Below are positions 37,376 through 44,243 of a stretch of 64,000 nt of DNA, one piece after another. Where the stretch lies: positions 43,487-107,486 of the forward strand of contig DAISYQ010000007.1 of assembly GCA_036825195.1 (NCBI GenBank), read 5' to 3'. Within the stretch, counting starts at the first letter, position 1. Every line of letters starts with the position of its first letter. Below the pieces are notes generated by a model. It was not told the DNA's origin and did no database searches. It saw only the letters and a program-made list of their open reading frames with translations. A program made the translations under genes and the position numbers. The stretch comes from UBA2210 sp036825195 (GTDB taxonomy: Bacteria > Desulfobacterota > Syntrophia > Syntrophales > UBA2210).

Positions 37376-38514
37376 TAACTACCTGAATTTATTAACTTTG
37401 ACCTATCGGAATCCGTCCCCCAAATGTCCCCCGGAAAGCCTATAATTTTTCGTTCCATCAGTCTGCGTTTTGCTTCGACTTGAACGGCTGCATACTTCAA
37501 GACACTGTCTCTTCGGGCGTGATCTGTGATCATTTGCAGCTCGTCAACACTTAACCCTTTTTCATTGATATACTGCGAACAGGTCGAATGTTTAAGCCCT
37601 GCATACATGCGTATATCTTCACCCACTTCACGACATGCCTTGTTCCATAGATCTACTAAGTAATCATGCTGATAATGGTTCCCTTTTAACCGACCCTTTG
37701 TATTTACGAAAAAGAACGGGCCGAAGGTAATCGGCATTTTCTCCATGATTCTCTTAAATTCAGAATGACAGGGAATAACGTGCTGTTTATGTGTTTTCGT
37801 GTAATTGACGTGTTTTTTGCTCGAAAAAGTCCGTTTTATAATAAATGCATCAAGTTCTTTATTGTAATCCTCTTTATACAATGCCATAGCCTCCGATGGT
37901 CTGCGTGCGTGATACTTCAACCACCAGAATATTGGTTGATGCTCTTCCGGTATCGCTTCGATGATCTTATTCTGTCTTGCCTCAGGCAACCATGTAATGA
38001 CAGGATCAACTATTCCGTATTTACTCTTTTCAGGGAAGGGGGGCATTGCCACTATTCGGCCAGACTTCCACGCAAAGTCAAGGCACTTGTGAAGGCAGTA
38101 CATAACATTCATTTTACCCTTTCCCGCTCTCTTTATGCCTCCTAAGAGCCTACAAAGGACATCGTATCGGATCTCATGCAGTTGTACGGGATTTTTTTCA
38201 AACCAAGGAATGAGATGATTGTTTATTGAATTAAGATAATCTTTATAAGTAGCGGGTGCCAAGTGTGGCTTTTCTTCTTCCAACCATTCTTTCAGGTAGG
38301 GGATCACGTTTGTAGGAACTTCTTTTGTATATCTCTCAATCCGGAATATTCCCTTTTCGATATCCGATTGCATACAGGCTAAAAGCTTTTCTGCAATTTT
38401 CTTATGATAGATAAAATCCCCGTTATACTTATATATTTTGTGACGTTTCCCCTTGTGGAGCCATGCTACATAGTAGTACCCCCGATCTTTTCTATAGTGA
38501 ATAGATCCTTTCAT
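37291..38514 (-). CDS. Tyrosine recombinase/integrase
   Basis: The 408-residue integrase has an N-terminal arm-binding-like domain with HYRKDRGYYYVAW, a SAM-like core-binding segment near 70-150 and a catalytic domain. The first catalytic Arg is in KYHARRPSEAMAL. The box that is usually HxLRH reads AGLKHS, so His and Arg appear as Ala and Lys. The nucleophile Tyr is in DHARRDSVLKYAAV. The final 28 residues, from YGGSAWESNP, are read from the attachment core and the host tRNA-Sec gene on the opposite strand, and the stop is inside that gene. GGGGGCG lies upstream of ATG 38514. Confidence 0.88.
   Translation of the reverse strand: MKGSIHYRKDRGYYYVAWLHKGKRHKIYKYNGDFIYHKKIAEKLLACMQSDIEKGIFRIERYTKEVPTNVIPYLKEWLEEEKPHLAPATYKDYLNSINNHLIPWFEKNPVQLHEIRYDVLCRLLGGIKRAGKGKMNVMYCLHKCLDFAWKSGRIVAMPPFPEKSKYGIVDPVITWLPEARQNKIIEAIPEEHQPIFWWLKYHARRPSEAMALYKEDYNKELDAFIIKRTFSSKKHVNYTKTHKQHVIPCHSEFKRIMEKMPITFGPFFFVNTKGRLKGNHYQHDYLVDLWNKACREVGEDIRMYAGLKHSTCSQYINEKGLSVDELQMITDHARRDSVLKYAAVQVEAKRRLMERKIIGFPGDIWGTDSDRSKLINSGSYGGSAWESNPPGTVLAPHTGFEVREAHQ
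37349..37377 (+). repeat. attL core (29-bp direct repeat)
   Basis: Identical to 44244-44272. It covers the T-arm, acceptor 3' strand and CCA of tRNA-Sec plus two bases. This is the crossover region for integration. Confidence 0.9.
37415..37432 (+). promoter_or_regulatory. Candidate integrase arm sites, left
   Basis: Two GTCCCCC copies 11 bp apart (37415-37421, 37426-37432) lie 38 bp inside the left core. The same pair with the same spacing and orientation occurs near the right core (44168-44185). They are within the 3' end of the integrase gene. Arm-type binding sites for the integrase are the simplest reading. Confidence 0.5.
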
Positions 38515-38610
38515 GCACAATTCGCCCCCTTTGGTTTGAGGGTTATTATGTCTCAGGAGAGGTATCAATTACAAGTACATCCTTTCTGTACTATGAATTC
38601 ACGAATCTAA

Positions 38611-39807
38611 CTAATATCTATTACTAAAGAATCTAGCCATGTTATGTACTCTCTCTTCCGCACTTATCTTTTCACGATGATACTTTGACCGCTTTTGTTT
38701 TAACCTGGATTGAACATTAGGGAGCTTGTCGGAATTTCTCATGAGTTCTTCCACATAAGAAGCAACGCAATCTTTTATACTGGAAGGTTTATTAGAATCG
38801 ACGATCCCTTCTTCTTGCCTGATAGCATGCAGTGAGATGATCATCCCGTTAGCCTGTTGTATCAAACGTTGTTTGTCAACACGCACAGCTTTTTCTCGAA
38901 CGAGAGGTTCTGCATCCTGTACACCATCAAAACCGTCCTGAATCTCTTTCCACCATGGAAAGGTTGATCTCTGCGTGTGATGAAGTCCCGGTCGATCCTG
39001 AAACTTGAGCCAGTCCTTTGTGCAGTAAGCCCAAGCGTTCACCGATTTTTCAATAAGATCACGTGGTGTATTAAGGCCGAGTTCTTTGAGCACTCTTCTT
39101 CTCATCTGAAACTCAACCCGTATAATTTTTTTCCCTTTCGGTACTTCGGAAATCCCCCATATATCAAACATCCATGTTTTTTGAGATTGCTGTGTGATTT
39201 CCAAAGGCTTGTCATAAAGCCGAGCGGAGATAGCCTCCTTCCCGATTCTGATGCCGGTCAATCTCTTGTGCTTGTAATAGGGGACATGATCCGTTGCACG
39301 GGTAACGGCATAGTCCATCAGTTCAGCAGACCAACGTTTTTCCGGCATCAAAACGTCAGTACACAGATCAACACGGCTTAACTTGGTTTCAACGATACGA
39401 CCTCTATTTGACTCGATGATACCTAATACTATTCTGATCGCTTCTTCTGTTCCTAAATGCCATAAAGCCTCAGAACGAATTTCGATCATTACACTGGGTC
39501 GTGGTCCCGGATCCTGCCAATTTCCTATCTTGAAAGTAAAATCCGATCCTGAGAGAAGCCACGCATAGCCGCCTTTTGTCCCATGTGATCTTATGGAAAA
39601 GGGCCACGGGTGAGGGGAGAAGGGATGTTGTAATTCACCCTGATAATCAGCATTACACTCTTTTGCCTTTGCTTTAAGTTGATCAAGATAGGTGAATAAA
39701 AGTGGTTCATCCCATACAACATTAAGTGATAAAACAAGGGTATCCACTCCTGAAGCCAGTATTTTTTTGTTATACTTTTTCACCTTTGAGGGGTGCCTGA
39801 TAGTCAT
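38611..39807 (-). CDS. Putative rolling-circle replication initiator (Rep_trans-like)
   Basis: The 398-residue protein has the order of blocks seen in the Rep_trans (pT181/phage CTX RstA-like) replication-initiation family: SRVDLCTDVL, then TGIRIG, ARLYDKPLEI and IIRVEFQMRRRVLKELG. In that family such blocks surround a nicking Tyr; several Tyr lie near YYKHK and RLYDK but I cannot say which is catalytic. Its start codon overlaps the stop of the upstream small gene (ATGA), which suggests translational coupling. A replication or mobilisation role for the excised element is likely; the family match is by eye. Confidence 0.65.
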   Translation of the reverse strand: MTIRHPSKVKKYNKKILASGVDTLVLSLNVVWDEPLLFTYLDQLKAKAKECNADYQGELQHPFSPHPWPFSIRSHGTKGGYAWLLSGSDFTFKIGNWQDPGPRPSVMIEIRSEALWHLGTEEAIRIVLGIIESNRGRIVETKLSRVDLCTDVLMPEKRWSAELMDYAVTRATDHVPYYKHKRLTGIRIGKEAISARLYDKPLEITQQSQKTWMFDIWGISEVPKGKKIIRVEFQMRRRVLKELGLNTPRDLIEKSVNAWAYCTKDWLKFQDRPGLHHTQRSTFPWWKEIQDGFDGVQDAEPLVREKAVRVDKQRLIQQANGMIISLHAIRQEEGIVDSNKPSSIKDCVASYVEELMRNSDKLPNVQSRLKQKRSKYHREKISAEERVHNMARFFSNRY

Positions 39808-40196
39808 ATGGCACCCCCATTACTGGATAAGAGTTCAAGAGCTACCTGTCCGCTGTCATTGCGCCGATTTTCCCGTATTCGTTTACTATTTCTCTTATCC
39901 TTGATCGTATCCTTGGCCGTATGCCCGCTCGCCCTCGCGCTCTCTCTGCCGGCGCGCTCCGGCTTGGCTGATCCAGATGCCAAAGAAGCATATAATTCTT
40001 TTACTTCATCCTCTGATAATACATGCGAACCGGGAAAGATTTGTAAAATTTTATTGGTGAGTATTTCTTTCTTCTTTTCGATTATATCAGCGTAAGTTCT
40101 GAAAGGATTTATCTTGTATATACCTGTATGGTGCTGATCTTCATGGACAGATGGGGAACTAGTTCCCTGAAATTCAAGATTGTGTTTCAGTGCCAT
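39804..40196 (-). CDS. Small uncharacterised protein coupled to Rep
   Basis: I do not recognise this 130-residue protein. Its start is ATG 40196, seven nt after a strong GGGAGG. The sequence is hydrophilic with no membrane helix: a middle part with NPFRTYADIIEKKKEILTNK and a basic, Arg/Lys/Ser-rich tail (KDTIKDKRNSKRIRENRR) that could bind nucleic acid. Its stop overlaps the Rep start. It is therefore placed to control Rep translation, either by coupling alone or as an accessory protein. Confidence 0.7.
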   Translation of the reverse strand: MALKHNLEFQGTSSPSVHEDQHHTGIYKINPFRTYADIIEKKKEILTNKILQIFPGSHVLSEDEVKELYASLASGSAKPERAGRESARASGHTAKDTIKDKRNSKRIRENRRNDSGQVALELLSSNGGAI

Positions 40197-40214
40197 AAAA
40201 AAACCTCCCTTGAT

Positions 40215-40310
40215 CGTTCCAAAGAAGGTCATTTGACAGACGCATGTATCATGTTATAATACAAATACGTTCTGATAAAGGCTCGTTAGGTGCGATGACT
40301 TCTTGGAACG
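40215..40310 (-). promoter_or_regulatory. Leader hairpin of the small gene-rep mRNA
   Basis: In the minus-strand leader, 40310-40295 can pair with 40232-40215 over 16 bp with two single-base bulges. The stem ends just before the GGGAGG of the small gene (40208-40202). The antisense RNA covers the upstream arm, so its binding would change this fold. The layout looks like attenuation or translational control of rep expression. Confidence 0.45.
40233..40260 (+). promoter_or_regulatory. Consensus sigma-70 promoter of the antisense RNA
   Basis: TTGACA (40233-40238), a 16-nt spacer and TATAAT (40255-40260) face the plus strand, opposite to the flanking genes. Both hexamers are perfect. The expected start is near 40267. 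Confidence 0.75.
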
Positions 40311-40352
40311 TGGACCCGGGTTATGTTCCAGCATAATCCGGGTTGCTTTTTA
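40267..40352 (+). ncRNA. Predicted antisense (countertranscribed) RNA, ~86 nt
   Basis: A consensus promoter and a Rho-independent terminator 85 nt apart define a small RNA with no reading frame of note. It is transcribed against the leader between the CopG-like gene and the small gene-rep pair. In pMV158-type plasmids a countertranscribed RNA in the same position represses Rep synthesis alongside CopG. That analogy is inference; the promoter and terminator are seen directly. Confidence 0.68.
40314..40352 (+). terminator. Rho-independent terminator of the antisense RNA
   Basis: A 12-bp stem (40314-40325 with 40332-40343, one G-U pair) with a 6-nt loop is followed by CTTTTTATT. It is a strong terminator on the plus strand. 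Confidence 0.8.
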
Positions 40353-40366
40353 TTGTATGAACGAAT

Positions 40367-40651
40367 CTATTCTTTTATTTGTAAATCCCCGTCCTCATCG
40401 ACGGTATATTTTCCTCCGAGCAATCCCCGTTTGAATTTCTGAGAGACCTTATCTCCGAGCATAGCCAGTTTCAGAAATCCTATCTTCTTTAAAATCTTGG
40501 CATCCTCAAGACCGGATTCAATAAGGTTAGCCATTAACTGACTTCTGCTCAATTCAACCTCATGAGCCAGTTTGTCGATCTCCTCAACTACACTTGGTTT
40601 GAGCATGAGGGTGTACTGTTGTTTCGGTTCTTTTGCTTTGGGTCTTACCAT
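40367..40651 (-). CDS. CopG-like ribbon-helix-helix repressor
   Basis: The 94-residue protein has an RHH fold: a short beta strand QQYTLMLKPS followed by VVEEIDKLAHEVELSRSQLMANLIESGLEDA, where SRSQL starts the second helix. The C-terminal 40 residues are a less typical extension ending in EDGDLQIKE. GGAGG lies seven nt before ATG 40651. Directly upstream two copies of a 10-bp repeat overlap its promoter, so autorepression is likely. Position next to antisense RNA and Rep matches plasmid CopG repressors. Confidence 0.8.
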   Translation of the reverse strand: MVRPKAKEPKQQYTLMLKPSVVEEIDKLAHEVELSRSQLMANLIESGLEDAKILKKIGFLKLAMLGDKVSQKFKRGLLGGKYTVDEDGDLQIKE

Positions 40652-40685
40652 GTTTATTACCTCCAAAGTCACTTAGGTTTTGATG

Positions 40686-40720
40686 ATTAACTAATTACAC
40701 ATTACATTAACCAATGTCAA
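40686..40720 (-). promoter_or_regulatory. Promoter with direct-repeat operator for the RHH gene
   Basis: On the minus strand a perfect TTGACA (40720-40715) starts the promoter; TGTAAT at 15 nt or TAATTA at 17 nt could be the -10. Two repeats, ATTAACTAAT (40686-40695) and ATTAACCAAT (40706-40715), lie exactly 20 bp apart on the plus strand and overlap these elements. Two-turn spacing suits binding of RHH dimers on one DNA face. Confidence 0.55.
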
Positions 40721-40784
40721 GCACTTTTTTTTAAAAAGTTTAAAAATATTTTGATAGGTAAATTGAAATCAAATAGAAGGGTAG

Positions 40785-40831
40785 GGTGCCGTCTCCGACG
40801 AGCACTTGGCAGGCCCATTCTCGACGGCACC
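40785..40831. repeat. GC-rich inverted repeat, possible origin structure
   Basis: A 9-bp perfect repeat, GGTGCCGTC (40785-40793) and GACGGCACC (40823-40831), surrounds a 29-nt loop that itself contains CGAG/CTCG. It stands out in an AT-rich setting. A replication nick site, transfer origin or structured RNA are all possible. Confidence 0.4.
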
Positions 40832-41187
40832 TTTGAATGTATCCTTAGGATTTTTCTTGACAAGATACTATTATGTAGTTAGTAAGATTATATATTTTCT
40901 CTCTTCAACGCATCATATATGTTTTTCGTAGTTTTAACCGTTTTAAAATTATGGTCTGAGTCTCTAATCTGTATTTCTCTAAATGAAATGCAGGGTTTTT
41001 TATAGGATACAAATTTACCATAGCTTACGAGGCAATAAAGTCATGCAAAAAAGGGAAATTCATTGGATAAACCTTGGGTCACAGTAGCGATCATTAATTT
41101 ATCGTCTTTGAGAGAACGTTTATCTATCCCTAGGGAAGATAGTTAAGCGAACCATCAACATCCTAAAATTTACAATATGGGAGTTAC

Positions 41188-43491
41188 ATGAAGAATCTCT
41201 GGCAATGGCTCTCTGAACCTGGAAATCAAACCACGCTGAAGTTCCTTGGCGCTGGTCTGGTCACGGTGATTGCAGCTATATGGGCGGTCTTTATCTATTT
41301 CCACAAACCTAAGCCACCGGCATCTTCGGTGGACAGTTCAACGCATGTTTCTATACACGAGATGCAGGGTGGTTATGTGGCCGGACGTGATCAATATGTC
41401 ACAAATATTGATGGTATTTCCGAAGACAGATTTCAGTCCCTATCTGAGGAACTGGGAGTCACCAAAGCGGCACTCAAAAGCTTCTTTAAAATCCTGAAGG
41501 AAAAACAAGTTCCACCTGAAGAACTTGATAACAAATTGCGTCAGATCGCTAGCCGCTTTAAGGATCTCGAGGCCCAGTTGCAACGTTTTACATCAGAAGA
41601 TCCAGACGTAGTTGCTTGGAAACATAAGGCCTTAGAGGCTTTGGCTGCTGGTGAATTTGATCACGCAGAGGAATTACTTAACCAAGCCAGAGAAAAAGAG
41701 GTCCGGGGAGCCGGGGAATTTCAAGAACTCGCTAATAAACGATTGTTGTCAGCCGCCGCCATTGCGGCACAGATTGCGGAACTCAAAAACACCCAACTTG
41801 CTTACTACAATGCCGCCGAATACTATCGCCAAGCTGCGGAACTAGTTCCGCAGAACGAAGAAGTGATTTTGGCTATGTATTTAAGTCAGCAAGGGGCAGC
41901 ACTGTATAAGGCCGGAAAGTATTTTGAAGCCGAGCCTCTCTACAAGCGTTCGCTGGCTATTTGGGAAAAAGCGCTCGGCCCCGACCATCCCGATGTGGCC
42001 ATGTGCCTGCACAATTTGGCAGGACTCTATGTAAATCAAGGTAAGTATTTTGAAGCCGAGCCTCTTTTGAAGCGTTCGCTGGCTATTTATGAAAAAACCC
42101 TCGGCCCCGATCATCCCAATGTGGCCCATAGCTTGAACAGTCTGGCAGGACTCTACGTAGACCAAGGTAAGTATGCCGAGGTTGAGCCTCTTTACAGGCG
42201 TTCGCTGGCAATTTATGAAAAAGCTTTTGGCCCTGACCATCCTTATGTAGCTCATAGCTTGATCATTCTGGCAAAACTCTATGCAGATCAAGGTAAGTAT
42301 GCCGAAGCCGAGCTTCTCGACAGTCGTTCGTTGGCCATTCATGAAAAAGCTTTTGGCCCCGACCATCCCGATGTAGCCACGTGCCTGCATAATCTGGCAG
42401 AACTCTATGGAGCACAAGGTAAGTATACCGAAGCCGAGCCTCTTTCGAGGCGTTCGCTGGCTATTCGTGAAAAAGCGCTTGGCCCCGATCATCCCGATGT
42501 GGCCACGAGCTTGAGCAATCTGGCAGGACTCTATATGGATCAAGGTAAGTATGCCGAGGCCGAGCCTCTTTTAAGGCGATCACTGGCCATTCGTGAAAAA
42601 GCGCTTGGCCCCGATCATCCCGATGTGGCCTATAGTTTGAACAGTTTGGTGTTACTATTTTATGACCAAGGCAAGTATGCCGAGGCCGAGTCTCTTTCGA
42701 GGCATTCGCTGGCTATTTGGGAAAAAGCGCTCGGTCCCGATCATCCCGATGTGGCCATAAGTCTAAACAATTTGGCAGGACTTTATGAAAACCAGGGTAA
42801 GTATGCCGAGGCCGAGCCTCTTGTAAGGCGTTCGCTGGCTATTTGGGAAAAAGCGCTTGACCCCGATCATCCTAATGTTTCCGCGGGCCTGAGGAATTTG
42901 GCAGGACTTTATGAAAACCAGGGTAAGTATGTCGAGGCTGAGCCTCTTTTAAGGCGTTCACTGGCCATTCGTGAAAAAGCGCTTGGTCCCGACCATCCCG
43001 ATGTGGCCGATAGTTTAAACAGTCTGGGCGAACTCTATAGAAACCAAGGCAAGTATGCCGAGGCCGAGCCTCTTTACAAGCGTTCGCTGGCTATTTATGA
43101 AAAAGTGTTCGGCTCCGATAATCCCAATGTAGCCACGGTCCTTAACAATCTGGCGATACTATTTTGCGCCTTAGATAAGTATACCGAAGCCGAGCCTCTT
43201 TTAAGGCGTTCACTGGCTATTTGGGAAAAAGCGCTTGGGCCCGACCATCCCGATGTGGCTATGTGCCTGAGCAATCTAGCAGGATTCTATGCAAACCAAA
43301 ATAAGTATGCCGAGGCCGAGCCTCTTTTAAGGCGTTCGCTGGCTATTCGTGAAAAAGCGCTTGGCCCCGACCATCCCGATGTGGCCGTGGGCCTGAAGAA
43401 CATGGCGATATTGCATCGTGCGACAAACAGAGAAAAAAAAGCTCTAGATATAGAAGAAAGGTCTCATCGTATTAGAACAATAAATCGATAA
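41188..43491 (+). CDS. Membrane-anchored kinesin-light-chain-type TPR protein
   Basis: The 767-residue protein is the largest cargo gene of the element. One membrane helix (about 17-38) is preceded by a short cytoplasmic N-terminus. A polar segment with GGYVAGRDQYVTN, a motif often met near membrane or effector modules of bacterial TPR and STAND proteins, and a charged helical region (about 80-240) follow. Twelve TPRs of exactly 42 residues fill residues 243-746, each with the pattern GKYxEAEPLxRRSLAIxEKA and GPDHPDV. No enzymatic, NB-ARC or nuclease domain is visible. GGGAG precedes ATG. A role in protein interaction, perhaps host defence, is open. Confidence 0.85.
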   Translation: MKNLWQWLSEPGNQTTLKFLGAGLVTVIAAIWAVFIYFHKPKPPASSVDSSTHVSIHEMQGGYVAGRDQYVTNIDGISEDRFQSLSEELGVTKAALKSFFKILKEKQVPPEELDNKLRQIASRFKDLEAQLQRFTSEDPDVVAWKHKALEALAAGEFDHAEELLNQAREKEVRGAGEFQELANKRLLSAAAIAAQIAELKNTQLAYYNAAEYYRQAAELVPQNEEVILAMYLSQQGAALYKAGKYFEAEPLYKRSLAIWEKALGPDHPDVAMCLHNLAGLYVNQGKYFEAEPLLKRSLAIYEKTLGPDHPNVAHSLNSLAGLYVDQGKYAEVEPLYRRSLAIYEKAFGPDHPYVAHSLIILAKLYADQGKYAEAELLDSRSLAIHEKAFGPDHPDVATCLHNLAELYGAQGKYTEAEPLSRRSLAIREKALGPDHPDVATSLSNLAGLYMDQGKYAEAEPLLRRSLAIREKALGPDHPDVAYSLNSLVLLFYDQGKYAEAESLSRHSLAIWEKALGPDHPDVAISLNNLAGLYENQGKYAEAEPLVRRSLAIWEKALDPDHPNVSAGLRNLAGLYENQGKYVEAEPLLRRSLAIREKALGPDHPDVADSLNSLGELYRNQGKYAEAEPLYKRSLAIYEKVFGSDNPNVATVLNNLAILFCALDKYTEAEPLLRRSLAIWEKALGPDHPDVAMCLSNLAGFYANQNKYAEAEPLLRRSLAIREKALGPDHPDVAVGLKNMAILHRATNREKKALDIEERSHRIRTINR
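41914..43425 (+). repeat. Twelve tandem 126-bp coding repeats
   Basis: Each unit encodes one 42-residue TPR; the array is exactly 12 x 126 bp without any indel. The DNA of several units is closely similar, for example GGCCCCGA(T/C)CATCCCGATGTGGCC recurs, which suggests recent expansion by unequal exchange. Copy number may vary among strains and could be miscounted in assemblies. Confidence 0.88.
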
Positions 43492-43562
43492 TTACATAAA
43501 GAAACCTGCTATTCTTTGTTCTCTCTTTGTTCGATTTACTTCAGTAAGCAATCTCTATTTTT

Positions 43563-43841
43563 CTAATTTTCACTTACAGGATAATCATAAACATCTTTCC
43601 TATCACCGACCCTCAAAATAAGGATAATGACAGAATCTCGATCTATTGTGTATATGATCCGGTATGATCCGTAGCGATAACGGTAAAGGCCTTTGAAAAT
43701 TCCCTTTAGCGGTTTCCCCAATCCTAAGGGGTCTTGTGACAGATAGTCCTTAATTCTTTTGATGATTTTTCTTTGTTTCTGACGATCAATCTTTTTGAGA
43801 TCTTCTACAGCATCTTCATGCCATTGAATATTATAGGTCAA
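43563..43841 (-). CDS. RelE/ParE-family toxin
   Basis: The 92-residue protein is a RelE-type mRNA interferase or ParE relative: YNIQWHEDAVEDLKKIDRQKQRKIIKRI, then LKGIFKGLYRYRYGSYRIIYTID and VIILILRVGDRKDVY. The basic residues and the Tyr near the C-terminus fit the RelE active site. The start is read as TTG 43841, overlapping the antitoxin end by 11 nt with GGAGAAG upstream; the longer in-frame extension is unlike the family. With the adjacent antitoxin it probably stabilises the element. Confidence 0.85.
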   Translation of the reverse strand: MTYNIQWHEDAVEDLKKIDRQKQRKIIKRIKDYLSQDPLGLGKPLKGIFKGLYRYRYGSYRIIYTIDRDSVIILILRVGDRKDVYDYPVSEN

Positions 43842-44049
43842 GGAGCTTCTCCAGGTCTTCTGTTGAGTAATATTTGGCGTTCCTGTTATTGAGGCGATCA
43901 AGAGCAAGGTAGGCATCCTCATACTCGGCAAGATGCTGATTGAGGATCTCTTTTATGTAGAAGCTTTTCGAGCGTTTTGTTTTTTCTGCCAGAAAATCAA
44001 GACGAGCTGACAGGTCATCTTCGATTCTGACATTTAATATTTTGGACAT
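43831..44049 (-). CDS. RHH-type antitoxin
   Basis: The 72-residue protein has an N-terminal ribbon-helix-helix (KILNVRIEDDLSARLDFLAEKTKRSKSFYIKEIL) for DNA binding and an acidic C-terminus (YYSTEDLEKLLDL) suited to wrap the toxin. It is upstream of and overlapping the toxin gene, the usual order. Repeats near 44084-44100 may be its operator. Confidence 0.85.
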   Translation of the reverse strand: MSKILNVRIEDDLSARLDFLAEKTKRSKSFYIKEILNQHLAEYEDAYLALDRLNNRNAKYYSTEDLEKLLDL

Positions 44050-44083
44050 TGTGTAACCTCACTTACTGATTTATTTGAATTAC

Positions 44084-44100
44084 GTGTATTACACAATAAC
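44084..44100 (-). promoter_or_regulatory. Candidate operator of the toxin-antitoxin operon
   Basis: An 11-bp palindrome GTGTATTACAC (44084-44094) lies 35 bp before the antitoxin start. On the minus strand TGTGTTAT and TGTGTAAT form a direct repeat across it. RHH antitoxins commonly bind such sites. Confidence 0.4.
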
Positions 44101-44167
44101 ACATGTCTACACGCGAGGTCAAACCATATTGCAAAAGTTCATTGAGAGAGGATGTAAAAGCGATTGT

Positions 44168-44185
44168 GTCCCCCAGATGTCCCCC
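44168..44185 (+). promoter_or_regulatory. Candidate integrase arm sites, right
   Basis: Two GTCCCCC copies 11 bp apart (44168-44174, 44179-44185), 59 bp inside the right core, match the pair near the left end in sequence, spacing and orientation. Confidence 0.5.
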
Positions 44186-44243
44186 AGATAATTTTTACCC
44201 CTCATAACCATTTGTTATCATAGATTATTTTTTATCGGTGTGA

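Larger units (their letters stand above)
40673..41187. other. Non-coding region between the RHH and TPR genes
   Basis: About 515 bp, AT-rich, without a convincing gene. It contains the RHH promoter and operator (40686-40720), a GC-rich inverted repeat (40785-40831) and a possible plus-strand promoter with TTGACA at 40857-40862 for the TPR gene. The remainder (about 40900-41170) shows nothing I can name. As the largest gap in the element it is also the likeliest place for a replication or transfer origin. Confidence 0.5.

Noticed and set aside
41914..43425. Regular 126-bp repeats considered as a CRISPR array
   Set aside because: The repeats are contiguous, in frame within one protein and have no spacers; they encode TPRs.
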